Made by a program: the position numbers and the translations under genes. Below, piece by piece: positions 24,489 through 35,110 of a stretch of DNA of 64,000 nt. The stretch comes from Catalinimonas alkaloidigena (GTDB lineage: Bacteria > Bacteroidota > Bacteroidia > Cytophagales > Cyclobacteriaceae). The stretch is taken from NCBI RefSeq assembly GCF_029504655.1, contig NZ_JAQFIL010000001.1, positions 1,431,001 to 1,495,000 on the forward strand. Direction: 5' to 3'. Below the pieces are notes generated by a model, which saw only the letters and a list, made by a program, of their open reading frames with translations, ran no database searches and was not told the DNA's origin. Each line of letters starts with the position of its first letter. Within the stretch, counting starts at the first letter, position 1.

Positions 24489-25766
24489 TTAGCGGTCAAG
24501 CTTACGAAGGTTATGTCCGGTATAAATCTGACGAGGGCGACCGATAGGCTCTTTGTTTTCGCGCATTTCTTTCCACTGAGCAATCCATCCGGGCAGACGA
24601 CCAAGCGCAAACATCACTGTAAACATATCAGTAGGGATACCCATGGCACGATACAATATACCTGAATAGAAGTCCACGTTAGGGTACAGTTTTCTTTCTT
24701 TGAAGTAATCATCGTTTAGCGCAGTCTCTTCCAGTTCTTTGGCAATGTCCAATACCGGATCAGTGATTCCTAAGCCGCTCAGTACTTCGTCAGCATTCTT
24801 TTTGATGATCTTGGCCCTTGGGTCAAAATTTTTGTACACGCGGTGACCAAAGCCCATTAAGCGGAAAGGATCATTTTTATCTTTGGCTTTGTCAATAAAC
24901 TTCTTCACATCTCCGCCATCTTCTTTGATTTTCTCCAGCATTTCAATTACTGCCTGGTTGGCACCACCATGAAGTGGTCCCCATAGCGCATTGATTCCGG
25001 CAGAGATTGAAGCATACAGGCTGGCCTGAGACGATCCTACTATTCTTACTGTGGAAGTAGAACAGTTTTGTTCGTGTTCAGCATGGAGGATAAGTAGTTT
25101 ATCCAAAGCGTCGGCACGTGCAGCATCTACCTCATAGCCTTCGGCAGGCAGGGCGAACATCATTTTCAGAAAATTACTGCAATAGTCAAGCGAGTTATCA
25201 GGATAACTTACAGGGTGGCCAATTTTATGTTTGAAAGCCCAGGCCGCAAAAGTAGGCATTTTGGCGATGATGCGGATGATGCTCAGGTTTACTTCTTCTT
25301 TTGAGCGGTTGGGGTCTAGTGATTCAGGATAAAAAGCGGTAAGTGAGCATACCAGGGATGACAACACGCCCATAGGATGTGCACTGGAAGGAAAACCATC
25401 CAGAATTTTTTTGATGTCTTCATGAACCAGGGTATGGTGCGTAATTTCTTCTTTGAACGCTTGAAACTCACTCTCATTGGGCAATTCACCGTAGATAAGA
25501 AGGTAGGCTACTTCCAGAAAACTCGACTTTGCTGTCAGGTCTTCAATAGAGTATCCACGGTAACGAAGCACACCATTTTCTCCATCTAAGTAGGTAATGG
25601 AACTGGTGGTAGAGCCAGTGTTTTTAAAGCCAGGGTCCAGTGTGATATAACCACTCTGTGCTCTTAGCTTACTGATATCTATACCTTTTTCTTGTTCAGA
25701 TCCTTCGACAATTGGAAATTCATATGATTTCCCATCAACTTTTAGTTCCGCAGTGTTATTGGACAT
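24489..25766 (-). CDS. gltA: Citrate synthase
   Basis: A 425-residue type II (hexameric-type) citrate synthase that condenses acetyl-CoA and oxaloacetate in the TCA cycle. Catalytic regions are visible: LILHAEHEQNCSTSTVR, GPLHGGANQAVIEML with one active His, and MGFGHRVYKNFDPRA with the second His and Arg. The N-terminal beta domain (ELKVDGKSYEFPIVEGSE) is typical of Gram-negative GltA. It has its own terminator and stands alone downstream of the SPFH gene. Confidence 0.97.
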   Translation of the reverse strand: MSNNTAELKVDGKSYEFPIVEGSEQEKGIDISKLRAQSGYITLDPGFKNTGSTTSSITYLDGENGVLRYRGYSIEDLTAKSSFLEVAYLLIYGELPNESEFQAFKEEITHHTLVHEDIKKILDGFPSSAHPMGVLSSLVCSLTAFYPESLDPNRSKEEVNLSIIRIIAKMPTFAAWAFKHKIGHPVSYPDNSLDYCSNFLKMMFALPAEGYEVDAARADALDKLLILHAEHEQNCSTSTVRIVGSSQASLYASISAGINALWGPLHGGANQAVIEMLEKIKEDGGDVKKFIDKAKDKNDPFRLMGFGHRVYKNFDPRAKIIKKNADEVLSGLGITDPVLDIAKELEETALNDDYFKERKLYPNVDFYSGILYRAMGIPTDMFTVMFALGRLPGWIAQWKEMRENKEPIGRPRQIYTGHNLRKLDR

Positions 25767-25842
25767 ATTTGGAATGATTTAAATAGTAATAAAAATTCAA
25801 GCTAAAAATAATGGATAACATTGGAATAAAATATTTTAAAGG

Positions 25843-26673
25843 CTAATTGTTGCCCAGGATAAGGGGTAATCCGTCACTACCGTTGCCAATCACCACAACT
25901 TTTGCATTACTGGACTCCGAAAGTCGAGTAGTAGCTTCAATCCCTCTCATTTTTAGGAGTTCGTTTGTCAAGCTGCTATTGATAATTTTATTGGCTTCTG
26001 CTTCCCCTTCGGCAGCTATTCTTTTCCTTTCCGCTTCGCTTTTCTCTCTTTCTAACCTAAACTGATAAGCAAGAGCTTCCTGTTCTTGTTTAAGTTTATT
26101 TTCAATAGCGGTTTTAATTTGTTCCGGTAAATTAATAGAACGGATCAATAGGGCTCTCATTTGTATGTTATTGGATTCATGCTGGAGAATATCTTCAGTT
26201 TCTTCAATGATTGATGTTTCCACCTCGCTGCGTTTGGTAGAGTAGATCTCCTCAGCGGTATAACGGCCCATGACCCGGCGTACAGTAGAGCGTGTTTCCG
26301 GAATGATCAGCTTATTGATATAGCCTTCACCGAAGAGCTCGTGGATATATCCTATTTTGTCATACATAGGGTGAAAACGTACGGTGACATCCACTTTCAG
26401 TGAGAGGCCGTTTTTGTCCAGCACATCCATTGTTTCATCAATACTGTTTTCTTTGACATCATATACATACATATCATTCCAGGGTGCTTTAATTACAAAG
26501 CCAGGGGGGTAAATTCTATCTTTGTCCAGTCCTTCACCAAACTTTCTGAAGATCACTCCCCGCTCTCCTGAGTTAATGGTGAGGAAAATACTGGAGGAGA
26601 GATATACTACAGCTATAAATAAAATGACTCCAATGACGATAAATGGCAAAAATTTTCTGTTATCCATATACAA
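25843..26673 (-). CDS. Prohibitin/SPFH-domain membrane protein
   Basis: A 276-residue protein with one N-terminal membrane helix (about residues 9-32) and a band-7/SPFH domain (NSGERGVIFRKFGEG, VDVTVRFHP, RRVMGRYTAEEIYS). A charged coiled-coil region follows (LEREKSEAERKRIAAEGEAE). It closely resembles the bacterial prohibitin-like proteins of Bacteroidota, which form large membrane assemblies. Specific function is not known. It ends 76 bp upstream of gltA on the same strand. Confidence 0.9.
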   Translation of the reverse strand: MYMDNRKFLPFIVIGVILFIAVVYLSSSIFLTINSGERGVIFRKFGEGLDKDRIYPPGFVIKAPWNDMYVYDVKENSIDETMDVLDKNGLSLKVDVTVRFHPMYDKIGYIHELFGEGYINKLIIPETRSTVRRVMGRYTAEEIYSTKRSEVETSIIEETEDILQHESNNIQMRALLIRSINLPEQIKTAIENKLKQEQEALAYQFRLEREKSEAERKRIAAEGEAEANKIINSSLTNELLKMRGIEATTRLSESSNAKVVVIGNGSDGLPLILGNN

Positions 26674-26960
26674 AGGTTGTTACAAAGGGTTAATTAATAA
26701 TATGATTGATAAACACAATAGTGCTGAATAGCAATAATCATTTAGAATATAAGGCCAGCAAAATTTCAAACGTTTTTTTGAACACATCGTTACTGAAAGA
26801 TTAAAAGTATGGTTTTAGCATCAGGCCGCTCTAAATGATTTTTTCATCTGTCACTTTAATGATAAATTTTTAATTTGACATGATTTTTTGATAATAACAC
26901 CAAGTGATTGCTAATAAATAATCCTAATTTTGCGCTAAATTAATAATTACAGGCAGAAAT

Positions 26961-28331
26961 ATGTACTACAACTCAATTATAGAAACCATAGGCGATACAC
27001 CTCTGATCAAACTTAACAAGGTGACAGAAGGTATAGAGGGAACGATTTTGGTAAAGGTAGAATATTTTAACCCGGGCAATTCGGTCAAAGATCGTATTGC
27101 GATAAAGATGGTAGAGGACGCTGAGAAGGCTGGTGTGATCAAGCCGGGGGGTACTATCATAGAAGGAACATCCGGAAATACAGGCATGGGGCTGGCCCTG
27201 GCTGCTATTGCCAAAGGCTACAAATGTATATTTACCCTTGCCGATAAACAGTCGCAGGAGAAAATAGATATTTTGAGAGCTGTCGGCGCTGAGGTTGTGG
27301 TATGTCCTACCAATGTTTCACCGGATGACCCCAGGTCTTACTATTCGGTGGCCAAAAAGCTGAATGAGACCATTCCTAATTCGTTTTATCCCAATCAGTA
27401 TGATAACCTTTCTAACTGGAAAGCGCATTATGAAACTACCGGTCCTGAGATCTGGGAGCAAACGGAAGGCAAGATCACCCATTTTGCTGCCGGTGTAGGT
27501 ACAGGAGGGACGGTAAGCGGGGTATCCAAATACCTGAAGGAGCAGAATGATAAAGTGTTTACGCTGGGAATAGATACCTATGGCTCCGTGTTCAAGAAAT
27601 ATAAAGAAACCGGTGAGTTTGACGATAATGAAGTTTTTCCTTACCTCACTGAGGGTATAGGAGAAGATATCCTTCCCAAGAATGTGAATTTTGACCTGAT
27701 TGATGAGTTTGTGAAAGTGACTGATAAAGACGCGGCTATCATGGCCCGTCGTCTTTCAAGAGAGGAGGGCTTATTTGTTGGTTGGTCATGTGGTTCTGCA
27801 GTTTTTGGAGCCCTTAAATATGCCAGAAAACATCTGAAAAAAGATGACCTGATGGTGATTATTCTGCCGGACCACGGCACTCGCTATCTTGGTAAAATTT
27901 ACAATGATAGCTGGATGAAAGATCACGGGTATTTGGAAAAGAGAGAATTTGCTACTGCCCAGGATATACTGAAAGCACGTAACGGACAAGATGAGCTGGT
28001 GACCGTCCCTTCGGATACCACAGTAGGTGAGGCTATCAGTATTTTAAACTCTAAAGGGATATCACAGATTCCGGTTACTGAAGGTGAGTCGTATGTGGGC
28101 AGCCTTACGGATTCCAAGTTATTGCATCAGTTGATAGATGATCCGGCAATTAAAACGCAACCAGTTTCCAAGGTGATGGATAAGCCATTTCAGTTTATCT
28201 CTATCCATGATACCCTGGATGTGTTATCCTCACTCATAGATAAAAACAATAAGGCATTACTAGTGAGAGACCGCCTGAATCAGGTGCATATCATTACCCG
28301 TGCCGACCTTTTGATGGCTATGAGTAATTGA
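26961..28331 (+). CDS. Cystathionine beta-synthase
   Basis: A 456-residue PLP enzyme with the fold-type II core of cysteine synthase/CBS in residues 1-320 (Schiff-base Lys in NPGNSVKDRIAIKMVE; phosphate loop EGTSGNTGMG; GVGTGGTVSGVSKYL). Two C-terminal CBS domains follow (TVPSDTTVGEAISILNSKG and DKPFQFISIHDTLDVLSSL). This architecture is cystathionine beta-synthase, joining serine and homocysteine in transsulfuration, rather than CysK, which lacks CBS domains. The upstream region has a TAATTTTG -7-like octamer at 26925-26932 without a clear -33 element. The remaining ~250 bp up to the SPFH gene show nothing else. Confidence 0.92.
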   Translation: MYYNSIIETIGDTPLIKLNKVTEGIEGTILVKVEYFNPGNSVKDRIAIKMVEDAEKAGVIKPGGTIIEGTSGNTGMGLALAAIAKGYKCIFTLADKQSQEKIDILRAVGAEVVVCPTNVSPDDPRSYYSVAKKLNETIPNSFYPNQYDNLSNWKAHYETTGPEIWEQTEGKITHFAAGVGTGGTVSGVSKYLKEQNDKVFTLGIDTYGSVFKKYKETGEFDDNEVFPYLTEGIGEDILPKNVNFDLIDEFVKVTDKDAAIMARRLSREEGLFVGWSCGSAVFGALKYARKHLKKDDLMVIILPDHGTRYLGKIYNDSWMKDHGYLEKREFATAQDILKARNGQDELVTVPSDTTVGEAISILNSKGISQIPVTEGESYVGSLTDSKLLHQLIDDPAIKTQPVSKVMDKPFQFISIHDTLDVLSSLIDKNNKALLVRDRLNQVHIITRADLLMAMSN

Positions 28332-28352
28332 TGATTTGATGCATAATAATGT

Positions 28353-28379
28353 AAGCCCGGTTTACTGCCGGGCTTTTTT
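28353..28379 (+). terminator. Rho-independent terminator after the cystathionine beta-synthase gene
   Basis: Arms AAGCCCGG (28353-28360) and CCGGGCTT (28368-28375) with a 7-nt loop and a run of T. Confidence 0.88.
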
Positions 28380-28467
28380 ATGCTTTTTACATTATTGCTT
28401 TTGTGGATGATTTATTTCAATTTGTAGACGTTTTATACTTACACGCTTATCAATTTTATAACAACTC

Positions 28468-29226
28468 ATGAAATTATTTGAATCTAAATTACCTGTTTTA
28501 TTGATTTTCGTTGCCACTTTTGGATTTGGTGCCTGCTCATCCAGCACTACTGAAGAGGCTGCTAATGATGAAGCTACTACAGAAACTGCCGAAGTCCCTC
28601 AGGAGGAAGAAGTGTGGGTAGAACTCGTAAAGGGAAGCTCAAAAGAAGGGTGGACACAACTTAATGGTGATGCTACCTACGAAGTGGAAAACGGAGTAGT
28701 AACCGGCACAACAAAATTGGGCGAGCCAAACAGCTTTCTCACGACCAACAAGATGTACGATGATTTTATATTAGAGTACGAAGTAAAAGTAGATCCACGC
28801 ATGAATTCCGGGGTGCAGATTAGAAGTAATTCATATGAGCATGATACCACTTATGTGTTTACTGATGCCGAAGGTAATACGGTAGAAAAAACCGTAGAAT
28901 CTCCCCGTGTGCATGGTTATCAGGTAGAAATTGACCCCTCTGAACGTGCGTACAGCGGAGGTATTTATGATGAAGCCCGCCGTGGTTGGTTAGCAGATTT
29001 GTCTGAGAATGATGAAGGACGTACTGCTTTTAAAAATAATGAATGGAACAAGTACCGTGTAGAAGCAAAAGGAGATACCATACGTACATTTGTGAATGGG
29101 ATAATGACAGCCGAACTGGTTGATGACATGACTGATAGTGGGTTTATCGGGCTTCAGGTTCACTCTACCAAAATTGAGGATCCTATGCAGGTGCAGTGGA
29201 GAAATATCAGAATTCAAGAGCTGTAA
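28468..29226 (+). CDS. DUF1080 (3-keto-disaccharide hydrolase-like) lipoprotein
   Basis: A 252-residue lipoprotein (lipobox FGAC, then a Ser/Thr/Glu-rich linker) with one DUF1080 domain of about 190 residues: GSSKEGWTQLNG, EVENGVVTGTT, DFILEYEVKVDPRMNSGVQIRS, VHGYQVEIDPS, NEWNKYRVEAKGDTIRTFVNG. DUF1080 proteins have a concanavalin-like jelly roll, and some hydrolyse 3-keto-glycosides. They are abundant in marine Bacteroidota and Planctomycetes. It stands alone, convergent with priA. Confidence 0.9.
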   Translation: MKLFESKLPVLLIFVATFGFGACSSSTTEEAANDEATTETAEVPQEEEVWVELVKGSSKEGWTQLNGDATYEVENGVVTGTTKLGEPNSFLTTNKMYDDFILEYEVKVDPRMNSGVQIRSNSYEHDTTYVFTDAEGNTVEKTVESPRVHGYQVEIDPSERAYSGGIYDEARRGWLADLSENDEGRTAFKNNEWNKYRVEAKGDTIRTFVNGIMTAELVDDMTDSGFIGLQVHSTKIEDPMQVQWRNIRIQEL

Positions 29227-29230
29227 AAAT

Positions 29231-29310
29231 GGTTGAAGGTTAAAGGTTTGAAGTTAAAAGAGAATATGTTGAGCTTCTTTTAACCTGGAACTTTTAACCT
29301 TTAACTTTAA
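29231..29310. repeat. Degenerate GGTT-type inverted repeat between convergent genes
   Basis: GGTTGAAGGTTAAAGGTTTG (from 29231) faces an imperfect complement around TTTTAACCTTTAACTT ending near 29310. It fills the gap between the stops of the DUF1080 gene and priA and may serve as a weak bidirectional terminator. A partial arm of similar sequence also lies upstream of the SRAP gene at about 36401-36433. Confidence 0.55.
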
Positions 29311-31826
29311 TAAGGATCAACATCAATTACAGTATTGGTTCTTTTGAGCTGCTTATCTTTTTCCAACATAGTGCAGGCATCAATGATAATTTTTTTTGCT
29401 TCCTGGATAAAAGACTGCTTCCGCTCTAGTTTGATCATCAACTGCATCAGGTATTGGTTTCTTAGGCGAGAAATCAAAGGCTCTTCCGGTCCTAGCACCC
29501 TTTTAGGCCCCAATATATCTCTCAGGTTTTCGCTGAGTTGCTTAGCAGCTTTGCTACAGCTCAGCTTATCAGGATTCTTGATGGTAATACGAATCAGTCT
29601 CACGAAGGGTGGATAATGATACTCCTGACGTTCAGCGATCTCTTCCTGAAAAAGACCGATGTAGTCATTAGAAACAATCTTGTGAAGAATAGGCTGCTCC
29701 AGATTAGTCGTCTGGATAATTACTTTCCCCACTTTATCACGCCTTCCCGACCGGCCACTCACCTGAGTAATGAGCTGAAAAGTACGCTCATGAGAACGAA
29801 AGTCAGGGAAGTGAATCATACGGTCAGCGTCGAGTATACCTACCAGGCTTACTCCGTCAAAATCCAGGCCTTTACTCACCATCTGAGTTCCTACCAGTAT
29901 GTCTAGTTCATGCTTGGCGAATGCATCAATGATATTCTGGTAACTGTTTTTCTTGCGTGTGGTATCCAGGTCCATGCGCTGAACCTTTGCAGTGGGAATG
30001 AGCATTTGAATTTCTTCCTCCAGCTTTTCCGTACCATAGCCGGCTGTCCTGAGCTTTGTGGAACCACAGGCCTCACATTCCAGGTGTAGTTTCTCATGAT
30101 GCCCACAGTAATGGCAGCGTAATTCATACGCAAACTGATGGTAAGTGAGACTGACATCACATTGTTCACATTTAGGAATGTGGCCACAGTCTTCACATAA
30201 AATATATGGAGAGTAACCTCTTCTGTTTTGAAAAATTATGACTTGTTCTTTCAGGCCGAGCGTAGCTTCCATATGCTGGAGTAGTACGGAAGAAAAGTCC
30301 TCTCGCATGGTACGACGTTTTCTTTCTTTTCTGATATCTACCAGCTCTATTTCTGGAAGTTGGGCATTGCCATACCTGCGGTTAAGTTGTACCAAACCGT
30401 ATTTCCCCTGTATCGCATTCTGGTATGATTCAACAGAAGGGGTAGCAGAACCTAAAAGCGTTTTGGCATGATGCAGTTTGGCTAAAACGATCGCTACATC
30501 ACGAGCATGATAGCGTGGAGCAGGGTCAAACTGCTTATAGGAAATTTCATGTTCTTCATCTACGATGACCAGCCCCAGGTTCTCGAAGGGAAGAAGTACC
30601 GCGGAACGGACGCCCACCACCAGTGGGTAGCGGCCATCCAGTATGCCCTGCCAGACTTCCACTCTTTCATTATCAGAAAACTTTGAGTGATATATGCCCA
30701 TCTGATCACCAAAAATTTTCTTTAAGCGGTAAACGATTTGAGTGGTAAGGGCAATTTCAGGTAAAAGGTAAAGCACCTGTCCGCCGCTAGAGAGTACATC
30801 CTGAATCAGGTCAATGTAAATTTCTGTTTTACCGCTCCCGGTGACACCGTGGAGTAATACCGTTTCTTTATCATTAAAATGGGTAAGAATCTGATTTTTG
30901 GCTTCCTGCTGACTGTCAGTGAGTTGTATTTTAGCCTCCTGGGTAGCCACAACAGGCTGGAAGCGGGAAACGATCTCCTCAAACTCTTCTAACACGCCGT
31001 TTTTAACCAGTGTGTTGACAGAGGAAGTAGAGACACTTTCATTATTCAGAGAAGATTTGAGCAGGCCTCTTTCATTTTCTTCAAGCTTTTGGAATGCTGG
31101 TTTTAGCTGAAGATAACGGAGGAGGACATCCATTTGCTTGGGTTGTTTTTCCAACTGCTCAAAAAGCTTTTCCAGGCTGATAGTATCATGCGCGTACTTT
31201 TTACTCAGCCTTACCCTTTTTACAATTTTAGGACGGTATTTTTCTTTTACCTCCTCAAAGATTAAAACTGCCTCCTTGCGGATCAGCGACTTGATGACGT
31301 GATAAAAATTTTTCTCATTGAGCAGGTTACCAATCTCATTATAAGTAAGGGTTTGTTTTTCCTGTAAAGCTTCTATAACCTGATATTCTTTGTCGTTAAA
31401 GCTTCCTTCAAATTCTTCCAGATCAAATTCAGGATTCATTTGCACTTTGGACTCACTACTCAGCTTCAGCCCTGATGGCAAAGCCACATTGAGCACTTCT
31501 CCAATTGTGCATGCATAATATGCAGCAATCCAGTGAAAATGCTTGATCTGAACGGGGTGGACTACTGCCTGCTCATCTAACACTTCAAGAATATAGCGGG
31601 CCTGATATTTTTTAGGAGGGTCTTGGTGAAGTTTGCCGATTACTCCTGTGAGCACCTTTTTACTTCCAAACTGCACAATGACACGGCTACCCACCTGAAC
31701 GATCTGTTCCAGGTCTTTGGGTATACGATAAGTAAAAAGTTTAGGAATAGGTACCGGCAGCATCACATCGGCAAACCAGGTGATTCGCTCGTCGGGGGCT
31801 TCTACATTGAGTTTTAACTGATCCAA
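29307..31826 (-). CDS. priA: Primosomal helicase PriA
   Basis: An 839-residue replication-restart helicase. The N-terminal DNA-binding domain has FADVMLPVPIPKLFTYRIP. The helicase core has Walker A LLHGVTGSGKTEIYIDL, the box DEEHEISYKQ, and GSATPSVES. A zinc-binding insertion has four Cys pairs (CEDCGHIPKCEQC, CHYCG, CEACG). The C-terminal helicase motif QMVSKGLDFDGVSLVGI and QVSGRSGR are intact. PriA reloads the replisome at collapsed forks. Confidence 0.97.
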   Translation of the reverse strand: MDQLKLNVEAPDERITWFADVMLPVPIPKLFTYRIPKDLEQIVQVGSRVIVQFGSKKVLTGVIGKLHQDPPKKYQARYILEVLDEQAVVHPVQIKHFHWIAAYYACTIGEVLNVALPSGLKLSSESKVQMNPEFDLEEFEGSFNDKEYQVIEALQEKQTLTYNEIGNLLNEKNFYHVIKSLIRKEAVLIFEEVKEKYRPKIVKRVRLSKKYAHDTISLEKLFEQLEKQPKQMDVLLRYLQLKPAFQKLEENERGLLKSSLNNESVSTSSVNTLVKNGVLEEFEEIVSRFQPVVATQEAKIQLTDSQQEAKNQILTHFNDKETVLLHGVTGSGKTEIYIDLIQDVLSSGGQVLYLLPEIALTTQIVYRLKKIFGDQMGIYHSKFSDNERVEVWQGILDGRYPLVVGVRSAVLLPFENLGLVIVDEEHEISYKQFDPAPRYHARDVAIVLAKLHHAKTLLGSATPSVESYQNAIQGKYGLVQLNRRYGNAQLPEIELVDIRKERKRRTMREDFSSVLLQHMEATLGLKEQVIIFQNRRGYSPYILCEDCGHIPKCEQCDVSLTYHQFAYELRCHYCGHHEKLHLECEACGSTKLRTAGYGTEKLEEEIQMLIPTAKVQRMDLDTTRKKNSYQNIIDAFAKHELDILVGTQMVSKGLDFDGVSLVGILDADRMIHFPDFRSHERTFQLITQVSGRSGRRDKVGKVIIQTTNLEQPILHKIVSNDYIGLFQEEIAERQEYHYPPFVRLIRITIKNPDKLSCSKAAKQLSENLRDILGPKRVLGPEEPLISRLRNQYLMQLMIKLERKQSFIQEAKKIIIDACTMLEKDKQLKRTNTVIDVDPY

Positions 31827-31971
31827 AGTATTGAGTAAACAGTGTTTTCGCTGAAAGAATTTCTAAACCAATGAATTTGAAAATTACACAACTTCATGCA
31901 CTTTCAGAAATTCAGCCTGACAGGATCTCTCCAAAGTTTTGTCTTCTGTTTGAACAAAATAGCTGGCTTTT

Positions 31972-34050
31972 TTAGTATTTCAGGAAGTCTTTATTTTCAT
32001 AAATTTGCGCTAAAGCCGCTTCCTTGCTATGCACCGGCATTTTACAGGCTTTGTCAAAACAAACGTAAACAGTAGTTTTTCCATCAATTGCTTTTCTGTC
32101 TTTGAGCAGAGGTAGTTCACTTATCGTCTCTGTACCTGCCAACAGTTTATCAGGAATATAGTGGCTCAACAAGGCTTTGGCATAAGCTTTACTTTCTTCT
32201 CCAATGATCGCTACTTCCAGGCTTGGTTGCATCATTTCCATATATAAGCAGGCCCAGTTGCTGAGATAAGCAGGATCAGTAGCCAGAATTTTGAGCATTC
32301 TGTTCATCATCCGTTCACTCATCTCTTTGTATTCTTTGTTATCCAGAAGCAATGAGAGGCGATACAGGTTTTTTGCCATCGCGGAGTTTGAGGCAGGTAT
32401 TACGTTATCAAAAAACTCTTTCTTGCGAGCAATAAGCTGACTGTCTTCATTGGTATAGTGGAAGAAGCCCTCCTCTTTATCGTAAAAATGATCTACTACA
32501 AAAACAGTTAAATGCTCCGCATGTCGCAACCATTGTTCGTCAAAACTGATCTGGTACATGGCAATAAAGGCATCTACAACAAAAGCATAGTCGTCCAGAT
32601 ATCCTTCCAGATAGGCTTTTCCATCTTTGTAGCTGCGATACAGGCTGGCTCTGTTGCCCTGCTGCCGCATGAGTTTATCTACAATAAAATGTGCGTTGCG
32701 AAGCGCAAGTTCAAGAATGCCAGTATCCTGTAGGGTGGCATAAGCATCAGCAAGGCCTTTGAGCATAATGCCATTCCAACTACACAGAATCTTATCGTCT
32801 AGTCCCGGCCTCGTTCTTTCTTCCCTTTTGTGTAAAAGCTTTAGCTTGTTTTCCTGAAGTATTGTTGAAAATTCAGTTCTGTCTAATTCATACTTTTTAG
32901 CAAAACTATCTTCTGATTCTGAGCAGTGAAGAATATTGTAAGTATGCTCCCAATTTCCTTCTCGGTTGACTTGATAATAGTCTGCCAGCATTTCAGCGGA
33001 CTCTTCTAAGGTTTGATGAAACTCGTCATAAGTCCAGACATAGAATTTACCTTCTATGCCTTCACTGTCGGCATCCAGAGCGCTGTAAAAACCTCCTTCC
33101 TTGTTTGTCATCTCGCGAGAGATAAAAGAGACGGTTTCTTCCATTATTCTTTTGTAAAGCGGCTTATGCGTAAATGAATAAGTCTCAGCATAGAGGCTTA
33201 GTAGCTGACCATTGTCGTACAGCATCTTTTCAAAGTGGGGGGCAAACCAGGCTTCGTCTACAGAATAACGGGCAAAACCACCGCCTACCTGATCATAAAT
33301 GCCTCCAAAAGCCATTTGGTCAAGCGTAAGCTGCAGTTGTTTAAGTGCCTCCTGATCTTTGGTATAAAAATGATAATGGAGAAGAAACAGCCAGTTGCTG
33401 GGCATAGGAAATTTAGGCGCTTTTTTCATGCCTCCTTTTTCCTTGTCATAGTTAGCAGAGAACTTTTCGTAAACTTTACCCAGCAATTTGCGATAAGCCT
33501 GTTTTTCCATCTGCTGCTCATCTTCTATAATGCCAAAGCGCTGAAGTTCGCTGTGCGAAAGATGGTGGGCGAACTGCTCAGCAGACTCTTCCAACTTGTC
33601 TCTTTGTTGATCATAAGCCGTACGAACATTGTCTAACAGCTTGGTCCACTGTGCAGGTGGAAAGTACGTACCCCCATAAAATGGTTTTTGATCCGGCAGG
33701 AGAAAGACATTCAAAGGCCAGCCACCTTGTATACCCATGCTCTGCACCGCCTCCATATAAATCTGATCTACATCAGGCCGCTCCTCTCGGTCTACTTTGA
33801 TACATACAAAGTTTGCACTCATGTACTTGCCTATCTCCTCATTTTCAAAACTCTCCTTTTCCATCACATGGCACCAGTGGCAGGAGGAGTAACCGATACT
33901 CAGAATAATGGGTTTGTCTTCTTCCTTAGCTTTCCTGAGCGCTTTTTCATTCCATGTATGCCAGTCTACCGGGTTATGGGCATGCTGAAGCAAATAAGGG
34001 CTTTTCTCCCTGGCTAACTGGTTGGTATATTTATGGTGCATTGTACTCAT
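31972..34050 (-). CDS. DUF255 thioredoxin-domain protein (YyaL/SSP411 family)
   Basis: A 692-residue cytoplasmic-looking protein. The N-terminal thioredoxin-like domain begins with [20 protein letters not shown] and holds the redox motif [10 protein letters not shown] (CHWC), followed by [14 protein letters not shown] and [22 protein letters not shown]. The rest is an (alpha/alpha)6 barrel like N-acylglucosamine epimerases ([27 protein letters not shown]). Function is uncharacterised in bacteria. The start of this gene overlaps the stop of the GSCFA gene by 4 bp. Confidence 0.93.
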   Translation of the reverse strand: MSTMHHKYTNQLAREKSPYLLQHAHNPVDWHTWNEKALRKAKEEDKPIILSIGYSSCHWCHVMEKESFENEEIGKYMSANFVCIKVDREERPDVDQIYMEAVQSMGIQGGWPLNVFLLPDQKPFYGGTYFPPAQWTKLLDNVRTAYDQQRDKLEESAEQFAHHLSHSELQRFGIIEDEQQMEKQAYRKLLGKVYEKFSANYDKEKGGMKKAPKFPMPSNWLFLLHYHFYTKDQEALKQLQLTLDQMAFGGIYDQVGGGFARYSVDEAWFAPHFEKMLYDNGQLLSLYAETYSFTHKPLYKRIMEETVSFISREMTNKEGGFYSALDADSEGIEGKFYVWTYDEFHQTLEESAEMLADYYQVNREGNWEHTYNILHCSESEDSFAKKYELDRTEFSTILQENKLKLLHKREERTRPGLDDKILCSWNGIMLKGLADAYATLQDTGILELALRNAHFIVDKLMRQQGNRASLYRSYKDGKAYLEGYLDDYAFVVDAFIAMYQISFDEQWLRHAEHLTVFVVDHFYDKEEGFFHYTNEDSQLIARKKEFFDNVIPASNSAMAKNLYRLSLLLDNKEYKEMSERMMNRMLKILATDPAYLSNWACLYMEMMQPSLEVAIIGEESKAYAKALLSHYIPDKLLAGTETISELPLLKDRKAIDGKTTVYVCFDKACKMPVHSKEAALAQIYENKDFLKY

Positions 34051-35021
34051 AATAATTGACTTTTCAACGCCTGAACTTCATTGCTCACATCTACTTGCTT
34101 ACTTAAGAGATTTAGTTGCTCAATAGTTTTCAGAATAAACTGCTGATGCCGTTCTGAAGCAGGCTGAAATGAACGATGTGCTAAAGCTCTCTTTATCTTC
34201 TCCCATTCTTTTAAAAATTCACGCGCTTCTACATGCAGGTAGGTCTTCACCCATTGTTCCCAAATATAATCTTCGGCAACTTCAGTGGGATGAATCATGT
34301 CAGCTTTATAGAAGCGATAATCTCTGAGGTCATCCATCATAAATTCATAGCTGGGGAAGTAAGTAGTATTTTCAGGATAGTGTTGTATAATTTCTTCCAC
34401 TGCCAGCCGAAGTGTGGCCTTGCTTACTGTATTTTGAATCAGGGTATCACGAATATGCCTCACCGGACTGACTGTAAAAATAATTTGAGCTTTGGGATTT
34501 AGCGTTTGAAATGCCTGGTAGAAGTGTGTGAAGTGCTTTTTAACTTCTGCCGACTGAAATATCTTTTTTTCAAAGAAATCGGAAGGCATCTTATGGCAGT
34601 TCGCCACGATATCACCAGTATCTTTTTTTTGGTAATAAAAAGCGGTACCTAATGTGATGATAAGCCAGTCCGCGCCTTTGATGAAATCATGGGTTTGCGA
34701 TAAAGCGTTTCCAATCTGATCTTCCAGCATCTCCTTATTTTGTGAAGCAAAGTCCGAATGTAGTAAGTAATTGTAATGCATGTGGTCCCTTTTCAGGTAG
34801 CTGTTTTCCTCCGGAAGTTGATTATTCAGAGAGAGCGATAACAAATTGAAAATAGAGGCAGGATTAAAAAGTGTCCCGAAAGGATTGGTGTAGGCCTGAA
34901 ACTTATTTTCTGCCAGCCTTCTACCAATGGCCTGCGCAAAGCATGAGCCTATACTCAGAACCTTTGAGCCGAGCTGTATTTTATGCGGTGATGGGTTTAC
35001 TGTAACAGGAGTCCTAAACAT
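34047..35021 (-). CDS. GSCFA domain-containing protein
   Basis: A 324-residue protein named for its own motif, [19 protein letters not shown], with following family blocks [43 protein letters not shown] and [14 protein letters not shown]. These resemble SGNH/GDSL hydrolases, with Ser in GSC and a DxxH near the end. Some related proteins take part in capsule or polysaccharide modification; the target is unknown here. It is read with the DUF255 gene (4-bp overlap). Confidence 0.92.
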   Translation of the reverse strand: MFRTPVTVNPSPHKIQLGSKVLSIGSCFAQAIGRRLAENKFQAYTNPFGTLFNPASIFNLLSLSLNNQLPEENSYLKRDHMHYNYLLHSDFASQNKEMLEDQIGNALSQTHDFIKGADWLIITLGTAFYYQKKDTGDIVANCHKMPSDFFEKKIFQSAEVKKHFTHFYQAFQTLNPKAQIIFTVSPVRHIRDTLIQNTVSKATLRLAVEEIIQHYPENTTYFPSYEFMMDDLRDYRFYKADMIHPTEVAEDYIWEQWVKTYLHVEAREFLKEWEKIKRALAHRSFQPASERHQQFILKTIEQLNLLSKQVDVSNEVQALKSQLL

Positions 35022-35052
35022 AAGAAAAAGTAAACGTTAACCGTATTATAAC

Positions 35053-35084
35053 AAAAAAGCACTCCAAATGGTAGGAGTGCTTTT
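35053..35084 (-). terminator. Rho-independent terminator of the rpsF-rpsR-rplI operon
   Basis: Arms AAAAGCACTCC (35055-35065) and GGAGTGCTTTT (35074-35084), with six T residues on the minus strand. Confidence 0.88.
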
Positions 35085-35110
35085 CAAAAAAATGTAATGA
35101 AGATAATGAC

